A DNA stretch of 34,021 nt from Clostridiales bacterium. GTDB taxonomy: Bacteria > Bacillota > Clostridia > Lachnospirales > Lachnospiraceae. The stretch spans positions 1-34,021 of the forward strand of contig JAJBUA010000029.1 in assembly GCA_020860565.1 (NCBI GenBank), read 5' to 3'. Positions 24,315 to 32,672 of this stretch are shown piece after piece. Positions within the stretch are counted from its first letter, which is position 1; the number at the start of each line of letters is the position of its first letter. The notes beneath the pieces are model-generated. The model did not search any database. It was given only the letters and a program-made list of their open reading frames with translations, and was not told where the DNA came from. Position numbers and translations under genes: made by a program.

Positions 24315-25540
24315 AATACCTCCACCTCCAGATCTTTTTCTTCCAGCTGTCCCGCTTTGAGCGGGATCTGGATCATCTCAGCCGGCAGGGCCTTTGGCTT
24401 GCGCAGTTCCCGTACCACCCGCTCTCCCTGCTTCACACGGATCGTACAGTTTCGCACCGGTCTCCGTACACGGAAAGAGATCGTCACATCATCCTGCCCG
24501 CTGATTCGCGCCGGCACCAGCTGTCCGGTCATACCGTCTCCCTTTACCGCGTATCCGCCCTCCGGCAGACTTCCTTCCCGGATATACCGTGCCGCGGCGT
24601 CTGCCAGCGCTTCCGCTTCCAGTGAGACAAAGTCTACCAGATCATGCACATGCAGTACATTTCCCGCGGCAAAGATGCCCGGCGTTGTTGTCTGATAATG
24701 CTCGTCCACCGCCGCTCCTCTGGTACCCGGATCCTCTTGCGCGCCTGCCATCCATGTCAGCTCATTCTCCGGAATCAGCCCTACCGAAAGGATCAGCGTA
24801 TCGCAGGGATACACCTTCTCCGTTCCCGCAATCGGCTGCATCCTCTCATCTACTTCCGAGATCACAACCGCTTCCAGACGCTCTGTTCCCCGGATCTCCG
24901 TTACAGAATGGCTCAGATAAAGCGGAATGTCATAATCATGCAGACACTGTTCGATATTGCGCGCGAGCCCGCTCGGATAAGGCTGGATCTCAAACACGCC
25001 CAGAACATGCGCCCCCTCCAGGGTCATCCGGCGCGCCATGATCATACCGATATCACCGGAACCCAGAATCACAACCTCACGCCCGACCATTTTATTCTGC
25101 AGATTAATGTATGCCTGCGCTACACCGGCCGTATAGACGCCGGCCGGCCGGGTGCCGGGAATGCTGATCGCGCCTCTGGTACGTTCCCTGCATCCCATCG
25201 CGAGGATTACGGCCCTGGCCTGAATTGTCAGGAAGCCTTCGGAAGAAGCCGCGTAAACCTTTTTATCCGGCGTTACCTCCAGTACCGTCGTATCGGTCAG
25301 ATAAGGAATCTTCAGTTCCTCCACTTCCCGGATAAACCGGCTCGCGTACTCCGGTCCGCTCAACGTCTCACCAAACCGCGTCAGACCAAATCCATCATGG
25401 ATACACTGGCGCAGGATACCTCCCAGTTTCTTTTCCCGCTCCAGGATCAGGATATCCGTCACGCCCTTATGTACCAGCTCGACAGCCGCCGCCAGTCCGG
25501 CGGGACCGCCTCCGATAATTACCACATCCGCCTGTCTCAT
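24308..25540 (-). CDS. NAD(P)/FAD-dependent oxidoreductase (GlpB-like position in operon)
   Basis: The 410-aa protein has an N-terminal FAD-binding motif GGGPAGLAAA (residues 10-19) and a second nucleotide-binding motif ILGSGDIGMIMARR in the middle, so it probably binds both FAD and NAD(P). No redox-active CxxC pair is visible, unlike thioredoxin reductase. The C-terminal 60 residues form a beta-rich extension typical of this operon type. It lies between the GlpA-like dehydrogenase (ATGA overlap at 25537-25540) and DUF1667 (7-nt overlap). It would link oxidation of the glycerol-3-phosphate or 2-hydroxyacid substrate to a soluble acceptor (inference). Confidence 0.9.
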   Translation of the reverse strand: MRQADVVIIGGGPAGLAAAVELVHKGVTDILILEREKKLGGILRQCIHDGFGLTRFGETLSGPEYASRFIREVEELKIPYLTDTTVLEVTPDKKVYAASSEGFLTIQARAVILAMGCRERTRGAISIPGTRPAGVYTAGVAQAYINLQNKMVGREVVILGSGDIGMIMARRMTLEGAHVLGVFEIQPYPSGLARNIEQCLHDYDIPLYLSHSVTEIRGTERLEAVVISEVDERMQPIAGTEKVYPCDTLILSVGLIPENELTWMAGAQEDPGTRGAAVDEHYQTTTPGIFAAGNVLHVHDLVDFVSLEAEALADAAARYIREGSLPEGGYAVKGDGMTGQLVPARISGQDDVTISFRVRRPVRNCTIRVKQGERVVRELRKPKALPAEMIQIPLKAGQLEEKDLEVEVLC

Positions 25541-27018
25541 GCTTCTCTTCCCGCCTTTCCCGTCTCTGATTCTCTCACCCTGCCTGTGAACATCCAGGAG
25601 TCCTTCTTTGAATAACGCACTTCCTCCGGACAGATGCCCAGTTCACTTTCAATCAGCTGTGTAATCCTCGTCTCACAGTAACCGCCCTGGCAGCGTCCCA
25701 TCGTCGCGCGGGTCCGGTTCTTGATGCCCGTCACGGTATGGACGCCCAGAGGATTATGAATCGCGGCCAGGATCTCCGCCTTCGTCACTGTCTCACAGCG
25801 GCAGATGATCTCTCCATACAGCGGCTCTCTCTGGATTGCTTCTTCCTGCTCCTCGTGCGTCATCTCATAGAAACGCTTCCGCACTGGACGCACCGGGTCA
25901 AAGTCCGGATTCTCCTGCGGCTGTTCTTTCTCTGCCAGCAGACGGCAGGCGCGTCTTGCCAGCGGCAGCGCGCAGGTTACACCCGGCGACTCGATTCCCA
26001 CCAGATTGACCGTATTCGGATGCGCCTCATCCGCCTCCAGCTTAAAGTCAAGCACTTCCCCGGTCTCCGGATTGATCCGTTTCCAGCGGATGCCGGCAAA
26101 ATTACGGATAAAATAATCCCGCTTCATCTGTTTGAACATCTTCTGCCCGTCAGCGAAGAGGCCGTCCATGTGCTCCTTCGTAACCTTATAATCCTCCAGC
26201 CCTTCCGTCACGTAGGAATCCGGCCCTACCAGCACATTGCCGTCAATCGTCGGCGTCGCATGCGTTGAGAATCCGCCCTTGTCATTCGGAGCCGGATAAA
26301 CCGGGATGGACAGGTAAGCGCCCGCTTTCTTATCCAGCACGAAATATTCGCCCTTAAAGCCTCTGACCGGATAGTTCGGATATCCGAGCATCGCGGAAAT
26401 CTGTGACGCATACATACCCGCACAATTGATCACCCATCTGGTACGGAATTCATCGGTCTCTGTATGAAGCAGCCACGTCTCATCCTCCCTCGTGATACCG
26501 GTCACCTTCTGTCCAAAATAAAACTTCACACCGTTCTGACAGGCGTTTTCGGCCAGCGCAATCGTATACTGCATCGGATCCAGAATGCCGGACGACGGTA
26601 CGTACATCGCAAACTCTCCGCCTGCATTCGCGTCGATGCGGCGGATCTCATCCTTGTCAATCATGCGCATGCCCTTCACACCGTTGATCTCACCGTTGGT
26701 CTTGAACTTGAGAATATTTTCCCGGTCATGCTCAGTAAAGCCGACGACCAGTTTGCCGGTACGCCGAAATGGTACGCCCAGCTCCTTTGCCACCTGATCA
26801 AACTCCTGATTGCCTTCTACCGCACATTCCGCCTTCAGGCTCCCCGGCTTGTAGGTAAATCCGGCATGAAGCATACCGGTATTGCGGCTGCTGTTGCCGC
26901 AGGCCACATCCTGCTCCTTCTCAAGCACCGCGATATTCAGGCGGTACCGCGACAGTTCTCTGGCTGTCGCCGAGCCGACCACGCCGGCTCCGATCACAAT
27001 CACATCATAATCTCTCAT
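25537..27018 (-). CDS. GlpA/LhgO-like FAD-dependent dehydrogenase with C-terminal BFD-type [2Fe-2S] domain
   Basis: The 493-aa protein has an N-terminal DAO-type FAD domain (VIGAGVVGSATARELS, residues 8-23) with the SSRNTGMLHAGFTYKPGSLK segment, shared with L-2-hydroxyglutarate oxidases and anaerobic glycerol-3-phosphate dehydrogenase GlpA. From about residue 400 it has a BFD-like domain with Cys406, Cys408, Cys443 and Cys448 (CRC...CQGGYC), the spacing of a [2Fe-2S] centre. The substrate cannot be fixed from sequence: glycerol-3-phosphate or a 2-hydroxyacid. It starts at ATG 27018 with AAGGAG upstream. It is first in a three-gene operon driven by a strong promoter and divergent from a LysR gene, which probably responds to the substrate. 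Confidence 0.9.
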   Translation of the reverse strand: MRDYDVIVIGAGVVGSATARELSRYRLNIAVLEKEQDVACGNSSRNTGMLHAGFTYKPGSLKAECAVEGNQEFDQVAKELGVPFRRTGKLVVGFTEHDRENILKFKTNGEINGVKGMRMIDKDEIRRIDANAGGEFAMYVPSSGILDPMQYTIALAENACQNGVKFYFGQKVTGITREDETWLLHTETDEFRTRWVINCAGMYASQISAMLGYPNYPVRGFKGEYFVLDKKAGAYLSIPVYPAPNDKGGFSTHATPTIDGNVLVGPDSYVTEGLEDYKVTKEHMDGLFADGQKMFKQMKRDYFIRNFAGIRWKRINPETGEVLDFKLEADEAHPNTVNLVGIESPGVTCALPLARRACRLLAEKEQPQENPDFDPVRPVRKRFYEMTHEEQEEAIQREPLYGEIICRCETVTKAEILAAIHNPLGVHTVTGIKNRTRATMGRCQGGYCETRITQLIESELGICPEEVRYSKKDSWMFTGRVRESETGKAGREA

Positions 27019-27031
27019 ACGGACACTCCTT

Positions 27032-27054
27032 GATAAAAAATGATAATTTTTATC
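27032..27054. promoter_or_regulatory. AT-rich dyad in the leader of the flavoprotein operon
   Basis: GATAAAAA...TTTTTATC forms a 23-bp imperfect dyad between the operon's predicted start site and its RBS. TTGATAAAAAT recurs at 27104-27114, next to the -35 box. These paired elements in a LysR-controlled divergent region are candidate regulator sites. Confidence 0.45.
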
Positions 27055-27073
27055 TTGTTTTTGTTATGATTTT

Positions 27074-27102
27074 ATTATATAAACAGATAGTAAGTTAGTC
27101 AA
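27074..27102 (-). promoter_or_regulatory. Promoter of the flavoprotein operon
   Basis: On the minus strand, TTGACT (27102-27097), a 17-bp spacer and a perfect TATAAT (27079-27074). The predicted start is near 27067, about 50 nt before ATG 27018. Confidence 0.78.
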
Positions 27103-27165
27103 ATTGATAAAAATAATCGATATGTTAGTTTTACTAATATTCATTTTCTTTATCGGGAGGTATGT

Positions 27166-28080
27166 ATGGATCTGAAACTGATGGAAAGTATTCTTATGAT
27201 TCATGAAGAAAAGAGCATCACCCGCGCCAGCGAAAAACTCTTTGTCACCCAGTCTGCCCTCAGCCAACAGCTGCAGAAGCTCGAAACCGAACTCGGCACC
27301 CCGCTCTTTACCCGCACTCGTTCCGACTGGAGACCCACTCCCGCCGGAGAGGTTTACATTCAGGCAGCCAAGGAGATCCTGATGATCAAAAGAGACGCCT
27401 ATAACCGGATCTATGATATGGCCGAACAGGCCAGCCGCCATTTTAATATCGGTCTGATCCCGGAGCGCGGGATCGACATGTTTACCGCCATCTATCCGCA
27501 ATTTCACCGCGAGTGGCCGGAAGTGATCCTGGAACCGCTGGAATGCAACGTCCGGACCATGCAAAGACTGATTACCAAAGGTCAGATCGATCTGGGACTG
27601 ATCACTCTTACCGAAAATCAGAAAGATGACAACCATTATCTGTCCATGGGGCAGGAAGAGATCTTCCTCGCCGTTCCCTCTGACCATCCGCTGGCCCCGC
27701 TTGGCGGCCCGGACGCTAAAACTGCGCCGGTAATCTCTCTCGGACAGTTCCGTGACGATTCTTTTGTCGAAATCGCCCGAACCTCCACCATGCACCAGCT
27801 GGTTGAAAAATTATTTCAGGACGCCGGCTTCACTCCTAAGATTCTCTTTCGTACCAGCAGCAATATCAGCAAATACCGCATGGTCTGCGCCGGCGTCGGC
27901 TGCGCCCTGCTCCCCGCGATATTTGCCCTGCCCGACAAAAGCATCACCTACTTCCGTTTGGACCAGCACCCCTTCTGGGAGATTACCATGTGTTACCGCA
28001 AAAATGCCTACCTGAGCAACGCACAGAAAGCATTTCTGCGGCTCTGCCGGCAGTATTGGAGCAATGCGGCAATCTGGTAG
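27166..28080 (+). CDS. LysR family transcriptional regulator (divergent from the flavoprotein operon)
   Basis: The 304-aa protein has an N-terminal winged HTH (residues 1-60; ASEKLFVTQSALSQQLQKLE) and a substrate-binding domain. GGGAGG lies 5-6 nt before ATG 27166; an ATG four bases earlier is out of frame. It shares the 147-bp divergent region with the GlpA/LhgO-like operon, so it is probably that operon's regulator, sensing a related hydroxyacid or phosphate compound (inference). It is the third member of one LysR subfamily in this window. Confidence 0.92.
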   Translation: MDLKLMESILMIHEEKSITRASEKLFVTQSALSQQLQKLETELGTPLFTRTRSDWRPTPAGEVYIQAAKEILMIKRDAYNRIYDMAEQASRHFNIGLIPERGIDMFTAIYPQFHREWPEVILEPLECNVRTMQRLITKGQIDLGLITLTENQKDDNHYLSMGQEEIFLAVPSDHPLAPLGGPDAKTAPVISLGQFRDDSFVEIARTSTMHQLVEKLFQDAGFTPKILFRTSSNISKYRMVCAGVGCALLPAIFALPDKSITYFRLDQHPFWEITMCYRKNAYLSNAQKAFLRLCRQYWSNAAIW

Positions 28081-28410
28081 GAGGCCGTTTTTTGCCTCAT
28101 ACTCGCCACGACGGACGTGAGCAGTGTAATCTGCTAATTTTACGCCCGTCTGTAAAAAGGAATTTCGCAAAGTGAAATCCCACATCTGTATACTCATGGT
28201 CACCAATGAAGAAACACCTCTAACCAGAGAAGCAATCAAACATATATTTCTTCATTTTATCGCAACAAACCCTCGCGGAAAAACCTCCCCGACTTTGTTC
28301 CGAAGCTTCTAATTGTCCATGCAATTATCACCGAACATCTCGGACAAACTCAACAACCATACCTTTTACGTGTGACTGCCAACGTAGTGAATATACCTAT
28401 TTTTTAAATT
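28081..28410. other. 330-bp intergenic region without a recognised gene
   Basis: It lies between the convergent LysR gene (plus) and the last Gfo/Idh gene (minus). GAGGC-CGTTTTTT-GCCTC (28081-28098) is a small hairpin directly after the LysR stop, without a following T-tract, and a second weak dyad lies near 28162-28178. Short frames in all six directions are interrupted and match nothing I know. It may hold decayed coding sequence, but that cannot be shown by eye. Confidence 0.5.
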
Positions 28411-29583
28411 CTATTTTCCAACATCTCGCCCCAGCGTAATTGGTTTACTTTTTGTGAAATTTTCAATACTTTTCTGTTTTTCATGAAAATGGGGCATCAC
28501 AGATGGAATCCCTCCCTTGCGATAAAATATATCATCTTTGACGATAGGAAGATCTATCCTCTGCCCTACATAGGCCGATTTGTATATAGCCGCTATCAGT
28601 TCAATCGTACTGCGTCCCTGTTCACCATCAATAGCAAGAATTTCTTCCCCGCGAATGGCGCGCACAAAATTACGAATCTGAGCCGAATGGCCCTCCATTG
28701 TCAAATCTGGCAATTCTTTATAACGCTTTTGTATAGCTTTAACTATCTCCTCGTTGGATTCCGGAAAACCATTTGGCTGAGCCCTAGATGATGCCACCCG
28801 CCACGGCACGCAGATTTCCGCGCGTTTTCCCTGAAAGATCAGCTCCTGTTTTTCATCATGTGTCACAAGCGAGGCATTGAGCTGAACTACCTTACCCGGA
28901 TAACTCATGATAACTGTAGCGTAATCCTCACACTCCGAGTTACCATGTCCCAGATTTGTGATAAAAGCTCTGACCGAGTCTGGTTTTCCAAGCATCCACA
29001 GGATTAAATCGATGTGATGCACTGCATGATTAATCACGCAACCACCAGATTCTTTTTCCCATGTTCCACGCCACCAGATATCATAATAATTTTCGCCTCG
29101 CCACCAGAGCGAATTAACAGTAGCACTTAAAACAGAACCAATCGCTCCTTCATCTAAAAGGCACTTAACCTTCTGGTTTGGGGTCTTAAAACGATTTTGC
29201 GCGATAACACTTAAAAGCTTTCCGTTATACTTCGCAGCGCAAAGCATAGCGTCACACTCTTCAAGTGATCCTGCCATCGGCTTTTCACAGATAACATGCT
29301 TGCCACTATTAAGTGCCAACACAGCAATATCCGCATGTGCACCTGGCGGCAAACAAATCGACACCGCGTCAATATCTTTGCGGGACAACGCTTCCTGATA
29401 GTTTTTAACGGCAACCGCGGATGTTAGCTGATATTCATCGATGAGATCCTTGGCTTTTTGAGGAAACAGATCACATATAACACGAATCTCACATAAATCA
29501 CATAATTGAAGATAAGCCTGTATATGTACATTAGCAATAGCCCCTGCACCCAGAATGGCGATGCCCAGTTTTTCTTTTTTCAT
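28411..29583 (-). CDS. Gfo/Idh/MocA family NAD(P)-dependent sugar dehydrogenase (1)
   Basis: The 390-aa protein has an N-terminal Rossmann fold (GAGAIANVH, residues 12-20), the CEKPMAGSLEEC segment with the catalytic Lys of the EKP motif, and the GGCVINHAVHHIDL substrate-domain helix with the conserved His pair. The family oxidises or reduces cyclic polyols, sugars and sugar acids. It is the last gene of the TRAP operon, 16 nt behind a second Gfo/Idh protein, so the pair probably acts in sequence on the imported compound (inference). The start is ATG 29583, with AAGGGTG about 11 nt upstream. Confidence 0.92.
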   Translation of the reverse strand: MKKEKLGIAILGAGAIANVHIQAYLQLCDLCEIRVICDLFPQKAKDLIDEYQLTSAVAVKNYQEALSRKDIDAVSICLPPGAHADIAVLALNSGKHVICEKPMAGSLEECDAMLCAAKYNGKLLSVIAQNRFKTPNQKVKCLLDEGAIGSVLSATVNSLWWRGENYYDIWWRGTWEKESGGCVINHAVHHIDLILWMLGKPDSVRAFITNLGHGNSECEDYATVIMSYPGKVVQLNASLVTHDEKQELIFQGKRAEICVPWRVASSRAQPNGFPESNEEIVKAIQKRYKELPDLTMEGHSAQIRNFVRAIRGEEILAIDGEQGRSTIELIAAIYKSAYVGQRIDLPIVKDDIFYRKGGIPSVMPHFHEKQKSIENFTKSKPITLGRDVGK

Positions 29584-29599
29584 TCAAGATTCACCCTTA

Positions 29600-30673
29600 T
29601 TATTTAATTTTTAAAGCCTTATTCTGCGCCTCAACGGCAAGTTCCATAACGCGAAAGATATATTCCTGTCTCATAGCATTTTCACTTCTATTCAAACAGT
29701 CCAGAATCATTCTGCCAAAAAATGGGAAACCACACTTTCCACTGACACATTCATGATGTTCCCCTGTCCGGTCAACCCAGTAAACATGATCACCCTCCAT
29801 ACTATTGGCAATATCCAAATATTTTCGGATTTCAATATAACCATCTGTACCAACTATAATTGTACGTCCATCGCCCCACGCATTAAGACCATCCGGAGTA
29901 AACCAGTCTACTCTGAAATACCCCGTCACACCGTTATCACATGTCAGCATGACATCACCAAAATCCTGAAAATTCGGATGTTCCGGATGATTATAATTTC
30001 CAATCCGACTTTTCGTAATCTGTGCATCTGAAGCCTTGGCATAAAACATCATTTGTTCGATCTGATGGCAGCCAATATCAACCAGTATTCCTCCATAACG
30101 TCTCTCATCAAAAAACCAAGAGGGACGGGAAGGCTCGTTCAGACGGTGGGGTCCCCACCCCATGACCTGAACCACTTTGCCTATAACTCCATTTTCCAGA
30201 AGCTGCTCCGCATAGACGGACGCTTCCACATGAAGCCTTTCACTAAAATAAGTAAAATATCTGCGTTTCGTTTCTGCCGCTATACCACGGACTTCTTTAA
30301 TCTGTTCAAAAGTTGTAAAAGAAGGCTTATCAGCAAAATAGTCCTTATCGCTTTGCATTGCCGCGATTCCTATCGCTGCGCGTTCTGACGGAACAGCCGC
30401 AGACACAATCATTTTTACCGATGAATTCAATACCTCCTCCATACTAGAGGCAGGTCTCGCGTTTGGGAAAATTTGCAAAAACCGACCTACCTTTTCGGGA
30501 TCCGGATCAAAAACAAATGTTATATCCGCTCCGGCCTCTGTCAGTCCATTGCACATACCAAAAATATGTCCATGATCCAGCCCAATAACCCCTACTTCAA
30601 ACTCATGCGCACCACATACAGCAATCCGCTTTCCCTTTGGTGCATAAGTACTTCCATCATTTTTATTCTGCAT
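29600..30673 (-). CDS. Gfo/Idh/MocA family oxidoreductase (2)
   Basis: The 357-aa protein has a less usual N-terminus: VGVIGLDHGHIFGMCNGL replaces the standard GxGxxG loop, as in the subgroup of Gfo/Idh proteins with a G-x-D-H-x-H motif. DKPSFTT stands for the EKP motif (Lys in DKP). The segment YGGILVDIGCHQIEQMMF holds the conserved His. The substrate is unknown; linkage to TRAP transport suggests a sugar acid or modified sugar. ATG 30673 has GGAGAG 6 nt upstream. It follows dctM by 19 nt and is certainly in the same operon. Confidence 0.9.
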   Translation of the reverse strand: MQNKNDGSTYAPKGKRIAVCGAHEFEVGVIGLDHGHIFGMCNGLTEAGADITFVFDPDPEKVGRFLQIFPNARPASSMEEVLNSSVKMIVSAAVPSERAAIGIAAMQSDKDYFADKPSFTTFEQIKEVRGIAAETKRRYFTYFSERLHVEASVYAEQLLENGVIGKVVQVMGWGPHRLNEPSRPSWFFDERRYGGILVDIGCHQIEQMMFYAKASDAQITKSRIGNYNHPEHPNFQDFGDVMLTCDNGVTGYFRVDWFTPDGLNAWGDGRTIIVGTDGYIEIRKYLDIANSMEGDHVYWVDRTGEHHECVSGKCGFPFFGRMILDCLNRSENAMRQEYIFRVMELAVEAQNKALKIK

Positions 30674-30692
30674 AAATTCTCTCCATTAATTA

Positions 30693-31976
30693 TTATCCAT
30701 AAATGAAATCAGGAAGCCATGTAACCATCCCTGGGAAAACAAAACCAATCGCCACAACAAACACTACTGTAGCAATATAGGGTAAAAGCGGTTTTACAAC
30801 CTTTTCCATTGGAAGATGCGCAACTCCACACGAGATAAATAAAAACGTTCCAACCGGAGGCGTAATGGCGCCCAACTGCATAATGATTATCATCAATACT
30901 CCAAAATGTATCGGATCAAAGCCAAAAACATTACCGATAGCCAGCACACTGGCTGCAAACATAGCAATAATAACAGTAGGATCAAGGAACATTCCCAGAA
31001 TAATAAATACGATACACAGGAAAAGAACGACCAGCGCAGGGTTTCTCAGTACATTAATAGCAAAATCTTGAACCTCCGTCTGAAAATGCAGACGCACCAA
31101 TACGTTAGAAAGCACACCTGCACCCGCAATCGTCATATAAACCACAGACGTTGTAATAGAAGACTCAATTAAGATATCAGGGATATCCCGGATTTTCAAA
31201 CTTCGATTAATGACAAAACCGTAAAATAATCCATACACAATCGCCAGTACGCCAGATTCCGTAGGAGTAACAAAACCAAAGCAGATACCCGATAAAATAA
31301 TAAATGGCATTAATAATGCTCCCATCGAATGCCATGCGGTACGAAAAAGATTGCCGATCGAAAACCTAGTGCGAGGTATATCATATCCCCGTATACGGTA
31401 TTCCGCATAAACGACCCCCATCTGCAATATCCCAAGGACAATACCAGGAATCAAGCCACCCATGAACATACGGCCAATCGGCACTTCCGTGTAATAGGCA
31501 TAAAGAATCATCGCGATACTTGGCGGAATGATTGGCGACAGCATAGACGATCCCGCAGTTACCGCCACAGCATAATCCGTATCATAACCCTGCTTCTCCA
31601 TTGCCGGGATCAGCATACCGCCGATAGCTGCCGCATCCGCACAACCAGAGCCCTGAATTCCTCCAAAAATCATGGATGTCAGTACATTGACATGCCCCAG
31701 ACCTCCTGGCAAAAATCCTACTGCCGCGTTCGCAAAATCCACCAATTTATCCGTTATCTGCGCATGCATGATAATATTTCCCGCCGTAACAAAAAACGGT
31801 ATCGCAAGCAACGAAAGGCTGTTAATGCTTCCAAACATTTTTATTATTGTCAAATTAAGAGAATTCCCATCCGCCACAAGAAAAATAATTCCCGTAATCA
31901 GCAATGACATAAAGATGGGAAATCCCAGAAAAATAAAAGCCAGTAATACAATAAAAATAAGAAATGTCATTAACAT
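30693..31976 (-). CDS. dctM: TRAP transporter large permease DctM
   Basis: The 427-aa protein is an almost continuous series of hydrophobic helices (about 11-12), typical of DctM. It has the GGIQGSGCADAAAIGGMLIPAM segment, the conserved SPIIPPSIAMILY motif and a late GAITPPVGTFLF motif near the second ion-binding region. It carries out Na+-driven uptake of the ligand delivered by DctP. The start is ATG 31976, chosen because GGGAGGG lies at 31986-31992 with a 9-nt spacer; a longer open frame reaching 32129 overlaps dctQ in another frame and does not look like DctM. It lies 19 nt behind dctQ. Confidence 0.94.
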   Translation of the reverse strand: MLMTFLIFIVLLAFIFLGFPIFMSLLITGIIFLVADGNSLNLTIIKMFGSINSLSLLAIPFFVTAGNIIMHAQITDKLVDFANAAVGFLPGGLGHVNVLTSMIFGGIQGSGCADAAAIGGMLIPAMEKQGYDTDYAVAVTAGSSMLSPIIPPSIAMILYAYYTEVPIGRMFMGGLIPGIVLGILQMGVVYAEYRIRGYDIPRTRFSIGNLFRTAWHSMGALLMPFIILSGICFGFVTPTESGVLAIVYGLFYGFVINRSLKIRDIPDILIESSITTSVVYMTIAGAGVLSNVLVRLHFQTEVQDFAINVLRNPALVVLFLCIVFIILGMFLDPTVIIAMFAASVLAIGNVFGFDPIHFGVLMIIIMQLGAITPPVGTFLFISCGVAHLPMEKVVKPLLPYIATVVFVVAIGFVFPGMVTWLPDFIYG

Positions 31977-31995
31977 GATATTATTCCCTCCCAGC

Positions 31996-32529
31996 TTAAA
32001 ACGCGTTATTGATTCTGGTGTTCTCATCTGCATCTTTTGTAAATGGATGCTTCCCAAAAATAAAAATGAGCAAATAGTCATAAAACAGATAGAAACACCC
32101 AACTGGAATTGCGGCGTAAAACCAAGCATTGGAAACCGGCAAATTCTGCAGGAAGCTGGAGCTTTGTTTTATGGTAACACGGATCCCGACAACAATCAAT
32201 AAAGCAAGCGTCAACAGCACAATCAATTGCGCCGCTTTGCGGACTACAATTGCCACTTTCGAAGGGAAAAACCTTGCGACAAAGCTTTCCAGGCTGATAT
32301 GAGAATTCTCTCTGACACCCAAACCCGCAGCCAGAAACGCGATCCAGATAGCTCCCATCTGCATTAACTCATTAACCCATGGGAAAGGACGCAAGAACGA
32401 TACTCCTTGGATCAGATAACGCAGGACAATATTTACAACACACATAAGGATACATAAACTCAGAATTATAACCAGCAAAATAATACGGATATAATTCAAT
32501 ATATCATTTATCTTTTTCAGTATATCCAT
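31996..32529 (-). CDS. dctQ: TRAP transporter small permease DctQ
   Basis: The 177-aa protein has four predicted membrane helices and the conserved segments PWVNELMQMGAIWIAFL and GVRENSHISLE typical of DctQ. It pairs with DctM as the membrane complex. AGGAGG precedes both ATG 32535 (3 nt) and ATG 32529 (9 nt); the second has the more normal spacing. It lies 143 nt behind dctP, with a strong hairpin in the gap. Confidence 0.92.
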   Translation of the reverse strand: MDILKKINDILNYIRIILLVIILSLCILMCVVNIVLRYLIQGVSFLRPFPWVNELMQMGAIWIAFLAAGLGVRENSHISLESFVARFFPSKVAIVVRKAAQLIVLLTLALLIVVGIRVTIKQSSSFLQNLPVSNAWFYAAIPVGCFYLFYDYLLIFIFGKHPFTKDADENTRINNAF

Positions 32530-32561
32530 AGCCATATTCCTCCTGATAACAATACCATAAT

Positions 32562-32589
32562 ATAGGGGTCAAAAGTGTTTGACCCCTAT
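32562..32589. terminator. Strong hairpin between dctP and dctQ (attenuator or mRNA stabiliser)
   Basis: ATAGGGGTCAAA (32562-32573) and TTTGACCCCTAT (32578-32589) form a perfect 12-bp stem with a 4-nt loop. On the minus strand it is followed by ATTATGG, a poor U-tract, so termination would be partial. Such hairpins often keep binding-protein mRNA more abundant than permease mRNA. Confidence 0.7.
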
Positions 32590-32672
32590 GATATGTCGGA
32601 TTTCTCTGCGCGATGCGGACAATCACACAGGAAACGGCCTCTTACACAATCCGAGCATTATCTTCTACGTCA

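Noticed and set aside
24644-25615. 323-codon plus-strand frame opposite the FAD oxidoreductase
   Set aside because: Shadow frame; the minus-strand protein has clear FAD and NAD motifs and operon overlaps.
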